A DNA stretch of 64,000 nucleotides from Marinihelvus sp036351115 (GTDB lineage: Bacteria; Pseudomonadota; Gammaproteobacteria; Xanthomonadales; SZUA-36). The stretch's first letter is position 1. Each line of letters opens with the position of its first letter. The notes beneath the pieces were generated by a model. That model saw nothing but the letters and a program-made list of their open reading frames with translations. It was not told the DNA's origin and did not search any database. The stretch covers positions 65,461 through 129,460 of the forward strand of contig JAZBOL010000142.1 of assembly GCA_036351115.1 (NCBI GenBank). The letters run 5' to 3'. The position numbers and the translations under genes are program-made. Below are positions 36,051 through 44,914 of the stretch, piece after piece.

Positions 36051-37541
36051 ATGGACACGAAACGCCCACTGAAAATCGGCCTGGTTGCCGGCCTGCTGGC
36101 AGGGTGCATGGCCATCCACGGCATGGCGGCAACGCTTTATGTCGCCACCGACGGCAGCGACGCCCAGGGCGACGGCAGCGCCAACAACCCCTGGCGCACC
36201 CTCACCCATGCCGTGGACCAGGCGGAAGCGGGCGACCTGGTGCTGGTGCGTCCGGGCACCTACAACGGCCGCCAGTCGCTGCGCGCCCGGTTCGACCAAC
36301 CAGTCAGCGTGCGTTCCGAGATTCCCTACGCCGCACGGCTTCGCCACGATGCGGGCGCGGCGCTGATCGTGTTCACCGGTCGTAACCTGGTCATCGAGGG
36401 CTTCGATATCGCCCATGCGCCGGGCAATACCACGGGCCTGGTCGTCCAGATCCAGGATCTGCTGGGGGACTTCAACGGCAGCAACAACGGCAGCGATGCG
36501 GTGGTGTCCGACATCGTCCTGCGCAACAACATCATCCACTCGAGCACCAACAACGACCTGCTCAAGATCAACAACGGCGCAGAGCGTATTCGCGTCGAGG
36601 GCAACCTGTTTTTCAACCAGCAGGGTTCGGACGAGCACATCGACATCAACAGCGTCATCGACGTCGAGGTCGCGGACAACATCTTTCTGAATACGGCGGC
36701 GCGACCGGACACCAGTTCCTACGTCGTGATCAAGGATTCCAACGGCGCCAGCGACACGGTGCTCGGCGCCTCGCACATCCGGGTTCGCCGGAACGTGTTT
36801 CTCAACTGGTACGGCAGCAGCGGGCAGGGTTTCCTGCGGGTGGGAGAGGATGGCACGCCCAATTTCGAGGCCCGCGACGTGCTCATTGAAAACAACCTCA
36901 TGCTCGGCAATTCCGGCGCCCTCATGCGGGCGCCGCTGACGATCCAGGGGTCGTCCGATGTCACGTTCCGCAACAACACCATCGTGGGGGATCTGCCGGC
37001 CCGGAGCTATGCGGGCCGACTGATCGCCGGCACCAACAACCGGCGCAACGAAAATCTTCGGTTCTTCAACAACATCTACGCCGATCCCACGGGCACCATG
37101 GGCAGCGAGGCCTTCAGCGGCGTGGACCTGTTCGACGCGCCGGTCGACCAGACCGCCTCGGCCACGCTGGACCGGAATCTGTACTGGAACGGGCAAAACC
37201 CGGTGCCGGTGGACGCAGGGCAGTTCCTGGACCTGGCGGACGATGCGTCGGCGCTCCTGGCGGACCCCCGGCTGCCGGCCCTCGCCGGGCTGGTGCCGCC
37301 GGTCTGGGACGGCACCGCGTTCGCGGATGGCTCCCCGACCATCCGGGCGGCCTTTCTTCGCCTGGTCGAAACGTACGGAACGCCGCTCCCGGGCAGCCCC
37401 GTGGTCGACACTGCGGACCCGACTTCGAGTGCGTCGGAGGATATCCTGGGGCAGCCGCGGGGAAGCGCGCCGGACCTGGGCGCCGTGGAATTGCCGGAGA
37501 TCGGCGAGCTTCTGTTCAGGAACGGATTCGAGGCGCCCTGA
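36051..37541 (+). CDS. Secreted right-handed beta-helix (DUF1565-type) protein
   Basis: The 496-residue protein has a signal peptide (about 1-28, ending HGMAA). LYVATDGSDAQGDGSANNPW follows, the N-terminal DUF1565-like opening of parallel beta-helix proteins, then many N-rich turns (NNIIHSSTN, NNLMLGNSG, RNNTIVGD) typical of pectate lyase-like solenoids. It ends with ELLFRNGFEAP, a tail resembling the short LFxxGFE endings I associate with secreted proteins of Xanthomonadales relatives. The ATG at 36051 follows AGGGAAG and begins the signal peptide. It is divergent from the LuxR-type gene. A polysaccharide-binding or lyase role is possible but no catalytic triad was identified. Confidence 0.85.
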   Translation: MDTKRPLKIGLVAGLLAGCMAIHGMAATLYVATDGSDAQGDGSANNPWRTLTHAVDQAEAGDLVLVRPGTYNGRQSLRARFDQPVSVRSEIPYAARLRHDAGAALIVFTGRNLVIEGFDIAHAPGNTTGLVVQIQDLLGDFNGSNNGSDAVVSDIVLRNNIIHSSTNNDLLKINNGAERIRVEGNLFFNQQGSDEHIDINSVIDVEVADNIFLNTAARPDTSSYVVIKDSNGASDTVLGASHIRVRRNVFLNWYGSSGQGFLRVGEDGTPNFEARDVLIENNLMLGNSGALMRAPLTIQGSSDVTFRNNTIVGDLPARSYAGRLIAGTNNRRNENLRFFNNIYADPTGTMGSEAFSGVDLFDAPVDQTASATLDRNLYWNGQNPVPVDAGQFLDLADDASALLADPRLPALAGLVPPVWDGTAFADGSPTIRAAFLRLVETYGTPLPGSPVVDTADPTSSASEDILGQPRGSAPDLGAVELPEIGELLFRNGFEAP

Positions 37542-38851
37542 TGGCCCAAGGGACGCGACTGGATGACCCGCTGACACTGCCGTGCGGCGCCGTCATTCCC
37601 AACCGCCTGGCCAAGGCCGCCATGACCGAGGGGCTGGCCACCGGCCAAGGTGTTCCCACCTCGGCCCTGGAACGGCTCTATGGCCTCTGGTCCGATGGCG
37701 GGGCGGGGCTGCTCATCTCGGGAAACATCCAGGTTGATCGCGACCACCTCGAGCGACCCGGGAACGTGGTGCTTGACCAGGTGCCGGCTGCGGAAATGCG
37801 GGAGGCCCTGGTGCGCTGGGCGCAGGCCGCGACGCGGAGTGGAAACCACTTCTGGGCGCAGATCAGTCATGCCGGCCGCCAGGTGATGAAAAACGTGAAC
37901 CCGCACCCGAAGGCCCCCAGCGCGGTGAAACTGGGGTTGCCCGGCGGACAGTTCGGCGAACCGGTGGCGCTGACCGTGGCGGAAATCCGGGACATCGTGC
38001 GGCGCTTTGGCGTCGCCGCCGCCGCCTGCCAGGCCGCCGGGTTCACCGGGGTGCAGGTGCACGCCGCGCACGGATACCTGCTGTCGAGCTTTCTGAGTCC
38101 GCGGACCAACCTCCGGGATGACGACTATGGCGGCAGCCTGGAGAACCGGGCCCGGGCGTTGCTCGAGACCGTCGCCGCTGTCCGGTCGGCGGTCGGGCCG
38201 GCCTTTCCCGTGGCCGTCAAGCTCAACAGCGCCGACTTCCAGAAGGGCGGCTTCGCCTTCGAGGACAGCCTGCAGGTGGCCCGCTGGCTGGAGGAGGCGA
38301 GTGTGGACCTGATCGAAATCTCCGGCGGAACCTACGAGCAGCCGCGACTGCTCGACGTGGAGGGCCTGGAGCCCGTGGAGCAACAGGACGTCGCCGCCAC
38401 GACCCTGGCGCGGGAAGCCTATTTCGTCGATTTTGCCCGGGCCATGCAGGAACAGGTCCGAATCCCGCTCATGGTGACCGGCGGATTTCGACGCCGGGAC
38501 GCCATGGAGCAGGCGCTTTCGTCCGGCGCGGCGGATCTCGTTGGCCTGGGGCGGCCCCTGTGCGTGGTCACCGACGCACCGGCACAGCTGCTGGCGGGCC
38601 TTCAGGAGCTTCCCCGGTTCGAAGACCAGCTGTCGTTTTTCCCTCCCTGGCTCCGTTTTCTGAATCGCGTGACGCTGTTGCGAGCGCTTGCCGGCTTCGG
38701 AACCCTGTATTGGTTCTACTCACAGCTTGTGGAGTTGGGGGAGCATGGCAGGCCGTCGCCGAAGCTATCGGTGCCTGCCGCGACATGGCGTGTTCTCAGC
38801 GCGCAGAAACGGTTGTTGGCGCAGCGGAGCACGGCCACCGATACCCACTGA
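37541..38851 (+). CDS. NADH:flavin oxidoreductase/Old Yellow Enzyme family
   Basis: The 436-residue protein is an FMN-binding TIM barrel: PLTLPCGAVIPNRLAKAAMTE at the start (seen in two adjoining motifs), QISHAGRQV, then VHAAHGYLLSSFLSPRTN and YGGSLENRAR. MVTGGFRRRDAM with LVGLGRPL forms the FMN phosphate site. A C-terminal stretch of about 60 residues beyond the barrel contains a hydrophobic segment (LYWFYSQLVELG). The start ATG shares one base with the preceding stop (TGATG), so it is co-translated with the beta-helix gene, although a joint role is not evident. Enoate or nitro compound reduction is the family activity. Confidence 0.9.
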   Translation: MAQGTRLDDPLTLPCGAVIPNRLAKAAMTEGLATGQGVPTSALERLYGLWSDGGAGLLISGNIQVDRDHLERPGNVVLDQVPAAEMREALVRWAQAATRSGNHFWAQISHAGRQVMKNVNPHPKAPSAVKLGLPGGQFGEPVALTVAEIRDIVRRFGVAAAACQAAGFTGVQVHAAHGYLLSSFLSPRTNLRDDDYGGSLENRARALLETVAAVRSAVGPAFPVAVKLNSADFQKGGFAFEDSLQVARWLEEASVDLIEISGGTYEQPRLLDVEGLEPVEQQDVAATTLAREAYFVDFARAMQEQVRIPLMVTGGFRRRDAMEQALSSGAADLVGLGRPLCVVTDAPAQLLAGLQELPRFEDQLSFFPPWLRFLNRVTLLRALAGFGTLYWFYSQLVELGEHGRPSPKLSVPAATWRVLSAQKRLLAQRSTATDTH

Positions 38852-38922
38852 CGTTGGCGGTGCTTTTCCCCGGTCGCGTTATTTGAGTTACTGTGGCCCT
38901 TCATCGCCAATCATTTCACGCC

Positions 38923-41418
38923 ATGAAACTCGCACCGATTTCCCTGCTTTCCTGCCTGTTCCTGCTGGTAGCCCCCGCCCATGCGGCGTCGGTGGAGATT
39001 TCTCGCGATTCGAGCCCTGATTCAGGATCCAGCCCGGCGGCCACTCCCGCCGCCGAGGCGAGCTACCGACAATCCATGCAAGACCTGGCGACGGTGTACG
39101 AGCGAGCCGAGCGCATGAGCGAACGGGTGGACCGCAGCCAGTTTGAACTGGACGCACTGATCGATCGGCTCGATTACGACGCGGATAGCGCGATTCGATT
39201 CGTCACCGAGGAAATTCGTTTCGAGCCTTACGCCGGCTCGCTTCGCGGAGCGCGAGGGACGCTCGTGAGCGCGGCCGGAAACGCACTCGATCAGGCCATT
39301 CTTCTGGCGCGGCTTCTCAAGGACAGCGGCTATGAAGCCCGGATTCAGCGAGGCTCACTGCCGGCTGAGACGGCGGCCATGCTTGTGCAGGGGCCCTTGA
39401 AACCCCGCAGGCATCGATCGCCATTGGACGGGGCCGACCTGGAGAACACGCTGCGGGAGATCCTCGGTCCCGAAGTCACTGAAAACGACGGTTTCGCGCT
39501 CATCGTCCAGAGTTTGGAACAGGGCGTACCGGTGACGGTGACCGAGCAGTACGATCGTGCGCAGCGGCACCGGGAATTTCTGCAGCGTTCCCTGCGTGAG
39601 GCCGGCATCTCCATGAGAAGGGAAGCCTTCACGGCGCAGCTGGCCAAGGCATCCGAAGACTACTTTTGGGTGACCTGGCGTGACGGGCCCGGCAGCGCGT
39701 GGAGGGACGTGCATCCGGCATTCGGCAACGAGGCAGTTGCCGGGCGGACGCCCAAGGTCGCTGAAACGTTTGCCGAAACGATTCCGGACGCGCTGCTGCA
39801 TCGGGTTCGTTTCGCACTGGTCATCGAGCAGAAGCAGGGCGCTGACCTGGTTGAGCACACGCTCTTTGCCTGGGAGCGGCCCGCGGCAAATTTGCTTGGG
39901 CGCGAATTGACGTTTACCAACATCCCCAATGGTTTTGTGGGACGGGAAGACCTTGCCAAGCCCCGGGAGATCGCATCGAATACAACGCTGTTCACGCCGG
40001 TTCTGAGCATTGACGGTGATCCGATTGCTCCGGCGTCTCTGTTCGACCGTAACGGAAGGCCCCTGCCGCTCGACGCAGGTTCAGCGGCAGGAGGTCTGTT
40101 TCAGACCCTCAGCGAAAAAATGGAAGCGGCGCTGGCGGTCGGGGCGACCGATGAAGGCGGCGCCGCGGACGATACGCTGGCACTGACGGCCCAGAAGCTG
40201 GTGGTCACCCTGATCGCCCCTGGCGGTGCGGAAACCGTCCGGGAGCGCTACCTGCTGGACCGTATCGGCGAGGGAATGCGCCGGTCCGGTTCCGTCAGGC
40301 TGGCGCGCGATCAGGACTTTGCGGAGGCCGTTTGGCAGCTGAGCCGTCAGCATAACGTGATGGTGACCACGGGTTCCTACGCGCCTGCCTACCTGTTGGA
40401 CCGATACCTGTCATCGGTGCTGACGACACGCCCGATGATGGAAGCAGCCTTGCGCGAGGAATTCATGCCGGACCAGGCTGATGATGACCTGGCAAAGAGC
40501 CTCGGCGAGATCGACAATCCGGAAAGTCTTTACCAGGCCGCGATGTTCTCCCTCGTTGACGGCACCGACCCCGGCGCCTCGCTGTTTCTCCAGGCTCCGG
40601 CGGTAACCGTTCTGAGCAGAGGTGCCGAATTGACACCGGACGGCCTGGCCTCGTTCCAGGCTGTCGACGTCCTGAGTCATCCGACCCTTGGCGTCCGTGA
40701 GCGGGGCAATTCTTCCTCGGAGGCGCTTGATCTCAATATGCTCTCCGGCGCCTGGGTGACGGAGATCGAGAATTCGGCAATCGAAAGTCACCGCGCGCGC
40801 TGGAACACCGGCGCGGCCTTTGAACTGGCGGCCAGCCGCGATATACCGATAAAGGTGCTTCGCCCCGAAGCGCAGGACGATCTCTCGCTGCCGGGATACA
40901 GCGCTGACGTGCTCGAAGCGCTGCGTTCGGATCTCGAACGCGGCTACCACGTCATCGTGCCCGGAAGGGGATTTTCCGACCGTGAAGCCGCTGGTTGGTG
41001 GCGTGTCGACACAGCGACCGGCGAAACCCTGGGCATGATCAACGAGGGACTTGGGGGCGCCGTAACCCTCGACTACCAGACGGTCCTTACCTTCGTGTCC
41101 CTCAAGGTCGCGGTGTTGCTGGCGATCCCGGATCTGATGGATTGCCAGAACAAGCCCCAGGCGAATGGCAGGCAGTGCAGTAACGCCGGCTGCCTGAAGG
41201 CCGCCGGTGTCAACGTTTTCACCAACTTTGCCTTTGGCTACGCCGTTGGCCTGATTGCCGGAGCATTGACCGCCGGCGTAAGCGTCAAGATCGCGGGGAC
41301 GGCCCTGCAAAATCTCGATGACGCCGCCAGGATGGGCGTCGAGGTCGGTACGGCGCGGGGAATGGACATCGCCAACGCCTTCGACGCCTTGCCCAAGCTG
41401 CCGAATTGCCTGGATTAG
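38923..41418 (+). CDS. Large secreted protein with inactive transglutaminase-like domain
   Basis: The 831-residue protein has a signal peptide (MKLAPISLLSCLFLLVAPAHA). A coiled, charged region follows, then a transglutaminase-like core (GNALDQAILLARLLKDSGY, residues about 123-141). In that core the nucleophile position (GDCED in active enzymes) is Ala, so it is probably non-catalytic. It continues with FANIP-like strands and then GWWRVDTATGETLGMINEG, a motif seen in large secreted transglutaminase-like/RHS-associated proteins. The last 130 residues hold a cysteine-containing loop and a glycine-rich hydrophobic segment (FGYAVGLIAGALTAGVSV). Start chosen at the ATG that opens the signal peptide. 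Exact family uncertain; surface or secretion function likely. Confidence 0.75.
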   Translation: MKLAPISLLSCLFLLVAPAHAASVEISRDSSPDSGSSPAATPAAEASYRQSMQDLATVYERAERMSERVDRSQFELDALIDRLDYDADSAIRFVTEEIRFEPYAGSLRGARGTLVSAAGNALDQAILLARLLKDSGYEARIQRGSLPAETAAMLVQGPLKPRRHRSPLDGADLENTLREILGPEVTENDGFALIVQSLEQGVPVTVTEQYDRAQRHREFLQRSLREAGISMRREAFTAQLAKASEDYFWVTWRDGPGSAWRDVHPAFGNEAVAGRTPKVAETFAETIPDALLHRVRFALVIEQKQGADLVEHTLFAWERPAANLLGRELTFTNIPNGFVGREDLAKPREIASNTTLFTPVLSIDGDPIAPASLFDRNGRPLPLDAGSAAGGLFQTLSEKMEAALAVGATDEGGAADDTLALTAQKLVVTLIAPGGAETVRERYLLDRIGEGMRRSGSVRLARDQDFAEAVWQLSRQHNVMVTTGSYAPAYLLDRYLSSVLTTRPMMEAALREEFMPDQADDDLAKSLGEIDNPESLYQAAMFSLVDGTDPGASLFLQAPAVTVLSRGAELTPDGLASFQAVDVLSHPTLGVRERGNSSSEALDLNMLSGAWVTEIENSAIESHRARWNTGAAFELAASRDIPIKVLRPEAQDDLSLPGYSADVLEALRSDLERGYHVIVPGRGFSDREAAGWWRVDTATGETLGMINEGLGGAVTLDYQTVLTFVSLKVAVLLAIPDLMDCQNKPQANGRQCSNAGCLKAAGVNVFTNFAFGYAVGLIAGALTAGVSVKIAGTALQNLDDAARMGVEVGTARGMDIANAFDALPKLPNCLD

Positions 41419-41480
41419 CGATCCTGGCGGACCGTGGCGTTGTCGGTGCGCGCCCGGGTTGTCGACCGAAAGGAGACCGT

Positions 41481-42887
41481 GTGAATCAAGCCCGAAAGAT
41501 CATGGCCTTTTTGGGTGCGGGCACCCTGGCGGTGTTCCTTTGTGCTTCCGGAGCCCAGGGGCAGCAATCGGGAGCTGGCGAGGACGCACTGGAAGCCCCG
41601 ACCAGTGTCGAGGTCGACCCCCAGGCCGACGACGCGGCAATTGCCACGCGCCTGGCGCGGATCATGGAAGCGACCGGCTGGTTCAGTGGCGTGGTGGTCG
41701 AGGTGGATGAAGGTGTCGTGTTTCTCGGTGGCACGGCGGACAGCGACGCGCACCGGACCTGGGCCGGGCAGCTGGCACAGAGCACGGAGGGCGTGGTGGC
41801 CGTGGTCAACCGGTTGGGCGTCGCGCGGCGGTCCGCCTGGGACTTAACGGCAACCTGGATCGAACTGCGGGACCTGGCAGCAAGCGCGGTCCGGGCACTG
41901 CCCCGGTTCCTCGTGGCCGCGGTACTGTTGTTACTGACCTTCTGGGCGTCGGTCTGGTCGGTTCGCGCGACCCGCAATCTGCTGGAGCGGCGCATCGACA
42001 GCCTGCTGCTGCGCCAAGTGGTGGCGCGCGCCGCCGCCATTCCCGTGTTCGTTTTCGGGCTCTACCTGGTGCTGAAGCTTTCCGGCCTGACGGCCCTCGC
42101 CGTCACGCTGCTGGGTGGAACGGGCATTGCCGGGCTCATCATCGGCTTCGCCTTCCGGGACATCGCCGAGAACTTCCTGGCCAGCATCCTGATCAGCTCC
42201 CAGCATCCCTTCGCCATCGGTGACCTGATCGAGGTCGACGGGCATCGGGGATTCGTGCAACGCGTGAATACCCGTTCGACGCTGATCATGACCCTCGAAG
42301 GCAATCACGTCCAGATTCCCAACGCGGCCGTGTACAAGGGCACGATCATCAACTACTCGGCCAATCCGCGGCTGCGGTCCCGGTTCACGGTCGGTATCGG
42401 CTACTCGGACTCGATCCGGCTCGCCCAGAAGACGGCCCTCAAGGTGCTCCAGGAGCACCCCGCGGTAGTCAGTGAGCCCGAGCCGCTGGTGCTCGTGGAG
42501 GGCCTGGGCGCGGCGACGGTCAATCTGTCCGTGCTGTACTGGATCGACGCCAGCCGTTACAGCGCGGTCAAGGTGTTGTCCGCGGTGATTCGGCTGACGA
42601 AACGCGCCTTCGACGAGGCCGGCATCACCATGCCCGACGAAGCCCGCGAAGTCGTGTTTCCGGATGGTGTCCCCCTGATGGACTATCGTGGCGACGCTGT
42701 GGCCACTGACGACAAACCGGCCGCGCCGCCGCAGGATGCCACGGTCAAGGACGAGGAGAACGACGACCCGGCCAGCGAGTCCGAGGGCGACCTCGTGTCC
42801 GAGTCCCGGGAGATCCAGGAGCAGGCCGAGCGCTCCCGGGTTCCGGAAGGCGAGAGCCGCAACCTGTTGGATGAGGAGGGGGGATGA
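41481..42887 (+). CDS. BON-domain mechanosensitive channel (MscS family)
   Basis: The 468-residue protein is predicted to have a cleavable signal segment and a BON-like domain (about 45-105; VVVEVDEGVVFLGGTADS). A predicted transmembrane helix precedes the MscS pore and beta domain. These include GGTGIAGLIIGFAFRDIAENFLAS, the glycine/alanine-rich pore helix (residues about 210-233), then HPFAIGDLIEVDG and NHVQIPNAAVYKGTI. The C-terminal 60 residues are acidic and low-complexity. The start is GTG (41481) with AGGAGACC immediately upstream; upstream in-frame starts lack a ribosome site. The channel relieves osmotic pressure; a periplasmic BON domain probably binds membrane or peptidoglycan components. 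Confidence 0.9.
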   Translation: MNQARKIMAFLGAGTLAVFLCASGAQGQQSGAGEDALEAPTSVEVDPQADDAAIATRLARIMEATGWFSGVVVEVDEGVVFLGGTADSDAHRTWAGQLAQSTEGVVAVVNRLGVARRSAWDLTATWIELRDLAASAVRALPRFLVAAVLLLLTFWASVWSVRATRNLLERRIDSLLLRQVVARAAAIPVFVFGLYLVLKLSGLTALAVTLLGGTGIAGLIIGFAFRDIAENFLASILISSQHPFAIGDLIEVDGHRGFVQRVNTRSTLIMTLEGNHVQIPNAAVYKGTIINYSANPRLRSRFTVGIGYSDSIRLAQKTALKVLQEHPAVVSEPEPLVLVEGLGAATVNLSVLYWIDASRYSAVKVLSAVIRLTKRAFDEAGITMPDEAREVVFPDGVPLMDYRGDAVATDDKPAAPPQDATVKDEENDDPASESEGDLVSESREIQEQAERSRVPEGESRNLLDEEGG

Positions 42888-42962
42888 AGGTCGCAGTCAA
42901 CCGGCGTCGACGGCGAAGGAACAGGGCCCCCTGGCTCGTTTCCCGATAAAAGCTTCCCAATG

Positions 42963-42993
42963 AAAAACGCCCGCGCAAAGCGGGCGTTTCTCT
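42963..42993. terminator. Bidirectional intrinsic terminator between mscS-like and phasin genes
   Basis: A 10-bp perfect stem (AAACGCCCGC / GCGGGCGTTT, 42965-42974 and 42980-42989) with a GCAAA loop lies between the two convergent genes. It has an A-run before it and a T-rich stretch after it, so it can terminate transcription from both sides. Confidence 0.8.
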
Positions 42994-43010
42994 CGGGCGC
43001 TGGGGCCGGA

Positions 43011-43778
43011 TCAGTCTTCGCCGTAGCTGAAGCTGTCCTGGATCGTGCCGTCGGCGCGGTGAACCACCAGCCGGCTCGGCTCGTGGGCCTGGGCGATGCT
43101 TCGAGCCGCGTCGAGCGCCTCCCGCTTGGTGTCGAGCACCCGCAGGTTGCGGTCCTCGCCCTCCCGCCGCACGGCCCACTGGTCTTCCTTGGGCAGCAGG
43201 TGATACACGGTCGCTTCCGGGGCTTTGTCCGCCTTCGCCTTGGCTTTCGTCTTCGCAGCCGGGGTGGCCTTGGCCGGGGCGGCTTTCGCGGCCTTCGCCG
43301 CCTGCTGCCGCTGGTCCGCCAGCCGCGCGACCTGTTTGCCGAGGTTTTCGACCTGACGGTTGAGCTTGTTCATGTCGTCGGACGTGGGAATGCCGAGGCC
43401 CTCCAGGACACGGGCGACGCGATCCTCGAACACGTTCTCCAGGCGATCCCAGCCGTCTTCGGCCTGCTTTTTCGCAGCGTCGATGCGACCTTCGATCGCT
43501 TCACGTCGGCTCTTGACCTTTTTCGTGACCGTTGAAGCGCCCTCATCGACCGCCTTGCGGCCTTCGGCTTCCACCCGGGCGCCTTCCTTGACCAGGCTGT
43601 CAAACATCGCTGTGCCCTGTCCGATGACCTTGCTGCCTTCCTGCTGGGCCAGGGAAGCAGCGCCGAGACCGGCGCGCCAGATGTCGCGGGCGGACTCGAG
43701 CACCGGGTCGGTCAGCTGGGTGATACCTGACTTTTTCACGTTCGAGGTGCGCTTTTTCCTGAGGGACTTCTTCGCCAT
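43011..43778 (-). CDS. Phasin fused to a DUF2188 domain
   Basis: The 255-residue protein has a lysine-rich start, then a phasin domain (about 20-150) of amphipathic helices with RDIWRAGLGAASLAQQEG, and a lysine/alanine-rich linker. The linker (about 158-195; KAAKAAPAKATPAAKTKAKAKA is split around residue 170) resembles the histone-like tail of PhaF. The last 60 residues (QWAVRREGEDRNLRVLDTKREA onward in overlapping motifs, ending DGTIQDSFSYG) match DUF2188. The protein should coat polyhydroxyalkanoate granules and possibly link them to DNA. The ribosome site is AGGAG, 8 bases before the ATG. No pha synthesis genes are adjacent. Confidence 0.88.
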   Translation of the reverse strand: MAKKSLRKKRTSNVKKSGITQLTDPVLESARDIWRAGLGAASLAQQEGSKVIGQGTAMFDSLVKEGARVEAEGRKAVDEGASTVTKKVKSRREAIEGRIDAAKKQAEDGWDRLENVFEDRVARVLEGLGIPTSDDMNKLNRQVENLGKQVARLADQRQQAAKAAKAAPAKATPAAKTKAKAKADKAPEATVYHLLPKEDQWAVRREGEDRNLRVLDTKREALDAARSIAQAHEPSRLVVHRADGTIQDSFSYGED

Positions 43779-43810
43779 GGGTTTCTCCTTTCAATTCACT
43801 TTCGGATTCC

Positions 43811-43835
43811 GGCAACGGCGGTGACCGCTGTTGCC
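43811..43835. promoter_or_regulatory. Inverted repeat in the phasin leader
   Basis: GGCAACGGCGG and CCGCTGTTGCC (11-bp arms, one mismatch) flank a 3-base centre (43811-43835), about 35 bp upstream of the phasin start. It could be an operator or a leader hairpin. Phasin genes are often controlled by PhaR-type repressors, but no such gene is in the window. Confidence 0.45.
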
Positions 43836-43930
43836 TGCATGAACCGAAGCTTATGAAAAGCAATTAGAGCATTCACACTAATTGTGCGACCGGCCCGGGG
43901 ATTCTCTGGCTTCTGACCGGTGGGTCACCG

Positions 43931-44914
43931 TCACTCAGCGCCGGGCTTCTGCCCGGCCAGCGCCGCATCGAGCATGTCCACCAACTCGTCGCGGGAGAAG
44001 CTGTAGGGACCCCAGGTATTGAGTTCCACCAGCTGCTGGATTTTCGCCGTGATGGTCCAGCCCTGCTCCTCGGCGGTGGGCACCACGACGTAGCGCCGCA
44101 GCGGTTGTTCGTCGAAAAGGGCGTGCAGGTAGGCAGCGGAAACCTCGTCGGGCTGCTTGTAAGACAGCTCCCGCTTTTCTGTGTCATCAAACATGGAACG
44201 CATCTCGTCGGTGATCTCGCCGCCGGCCGCCTCCACGCGATCGAACTCCCGCAGCACCGCGCTGCGCCGGATGCGTGACTGGTAGTTCCCGGGTTCGACA
44301 ACGCTGACCGAGACGCCCAGGGGCGCCATTTCCGCCGCCAGGCCGTCGGTGAAGGCCTCGATCCAGTGTTTGCTGCCGCTGTAGGCGGTGCCGCCGGCCC
44401 AGGACAGCGTGCCGGCGATGGAGCCGGTGGTGACAATGCGGCCTTTCGATTCGATGATCAGCGGGGCGAATGCCCTCGTCACCCGGTAAACCCCTTCCAC
44501 GTTCACGTCGTACACGAAGGTCTGTTGGTCGATCGGCGTGTCGGCGACGGGTCCGCCGCCCCCGACGCCGGCGTTGTTCACCAGCGCGTAGAGCCCCGTG
44601 CCCTGTTCCTCGATGAATGCGACAGCCGCATCGACTTCGTCCTGCTTTGTGACGTCCAGGCGCACGGCGGTGATGTTTTCGATGGCGTTCAGGGCCTCGT
44701 AGTCAGCGTCTTTGCGAACGCCGGCGTACACCTGGTAACCGTTGCGCGCCAGGGTTTCCGCCAGGTTTCGGCCGATGCCCGTGCTGGTGCCGGTGACGAG
44801 CACGTATTGGTCCGACCGGTCGCTGTCGTGGCCGTCGGCGTACGCCGGTTGCGGCACGGTCCAGGCGACGGACGCGAAAGTCAGGGAAATCAGGGTGAGA
44901 ACGAAGCGCTGCAT
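43931..44914 (-). CDS. Exported short-chain dehydrogenase
   Basis: The 327-residue protein is a classical SDR: TGTSTGIG nucleotide loop, NNAGVGG, a TGSIAGTLSW serine segment, and the YSGSK catalytic pair. These are preceded by a clear Sec-type signal peptide (MQRFVLTLISLTFASVAWTV, ending PAYA). I chose the ATG at 44914 because it opens this signal; a longer upstream frame has no such sequence. Periplasmic SDRs are uncommon since NAD(P) is normally cytoplasmic, so cofactor supply or a lipoprotein/inner-membrane location is an open question. Substrate unknown. It is divergent from a secreted protein gene with 307 bp between. Confidence 0.85.
   Translation of the reverse strand: MQRFVLTLISLTFASVAWTVPQPAYADGHDSDRSDQYVLVTGTSTGIGRNLAETLARNGYQVYAGVRKDADYEALNAIENITAVRLDVTKQDEVDAAVAFIEEQGTGLYALVNNAGVGGGGPVADTPIDQQTFVYDVNVEGVYRVTRAFAPLIIESKGRIVTTGSIAGTLSWAGGTAYSGSKHWIEAFTDGLAAEMAPLGVSVSVVEPGNYQSRIRRSAVLREFDRVEAAGGEITDEMRSMFDDTEKRELSYKQPDEVSAAYLHALFDEQPLRRYVVVPTAEEQGWTITAKIQQLVELNTWGPYSFSRDELVDMLDAALAGQKPGAE

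Noticed and set aside
36051..37541. Pectate lyase or polysaccharide lyase assignment for the beta-helix protein
   Set aside because: The solenoid pattern is visible but I could not find a convincing catalytic residue set.
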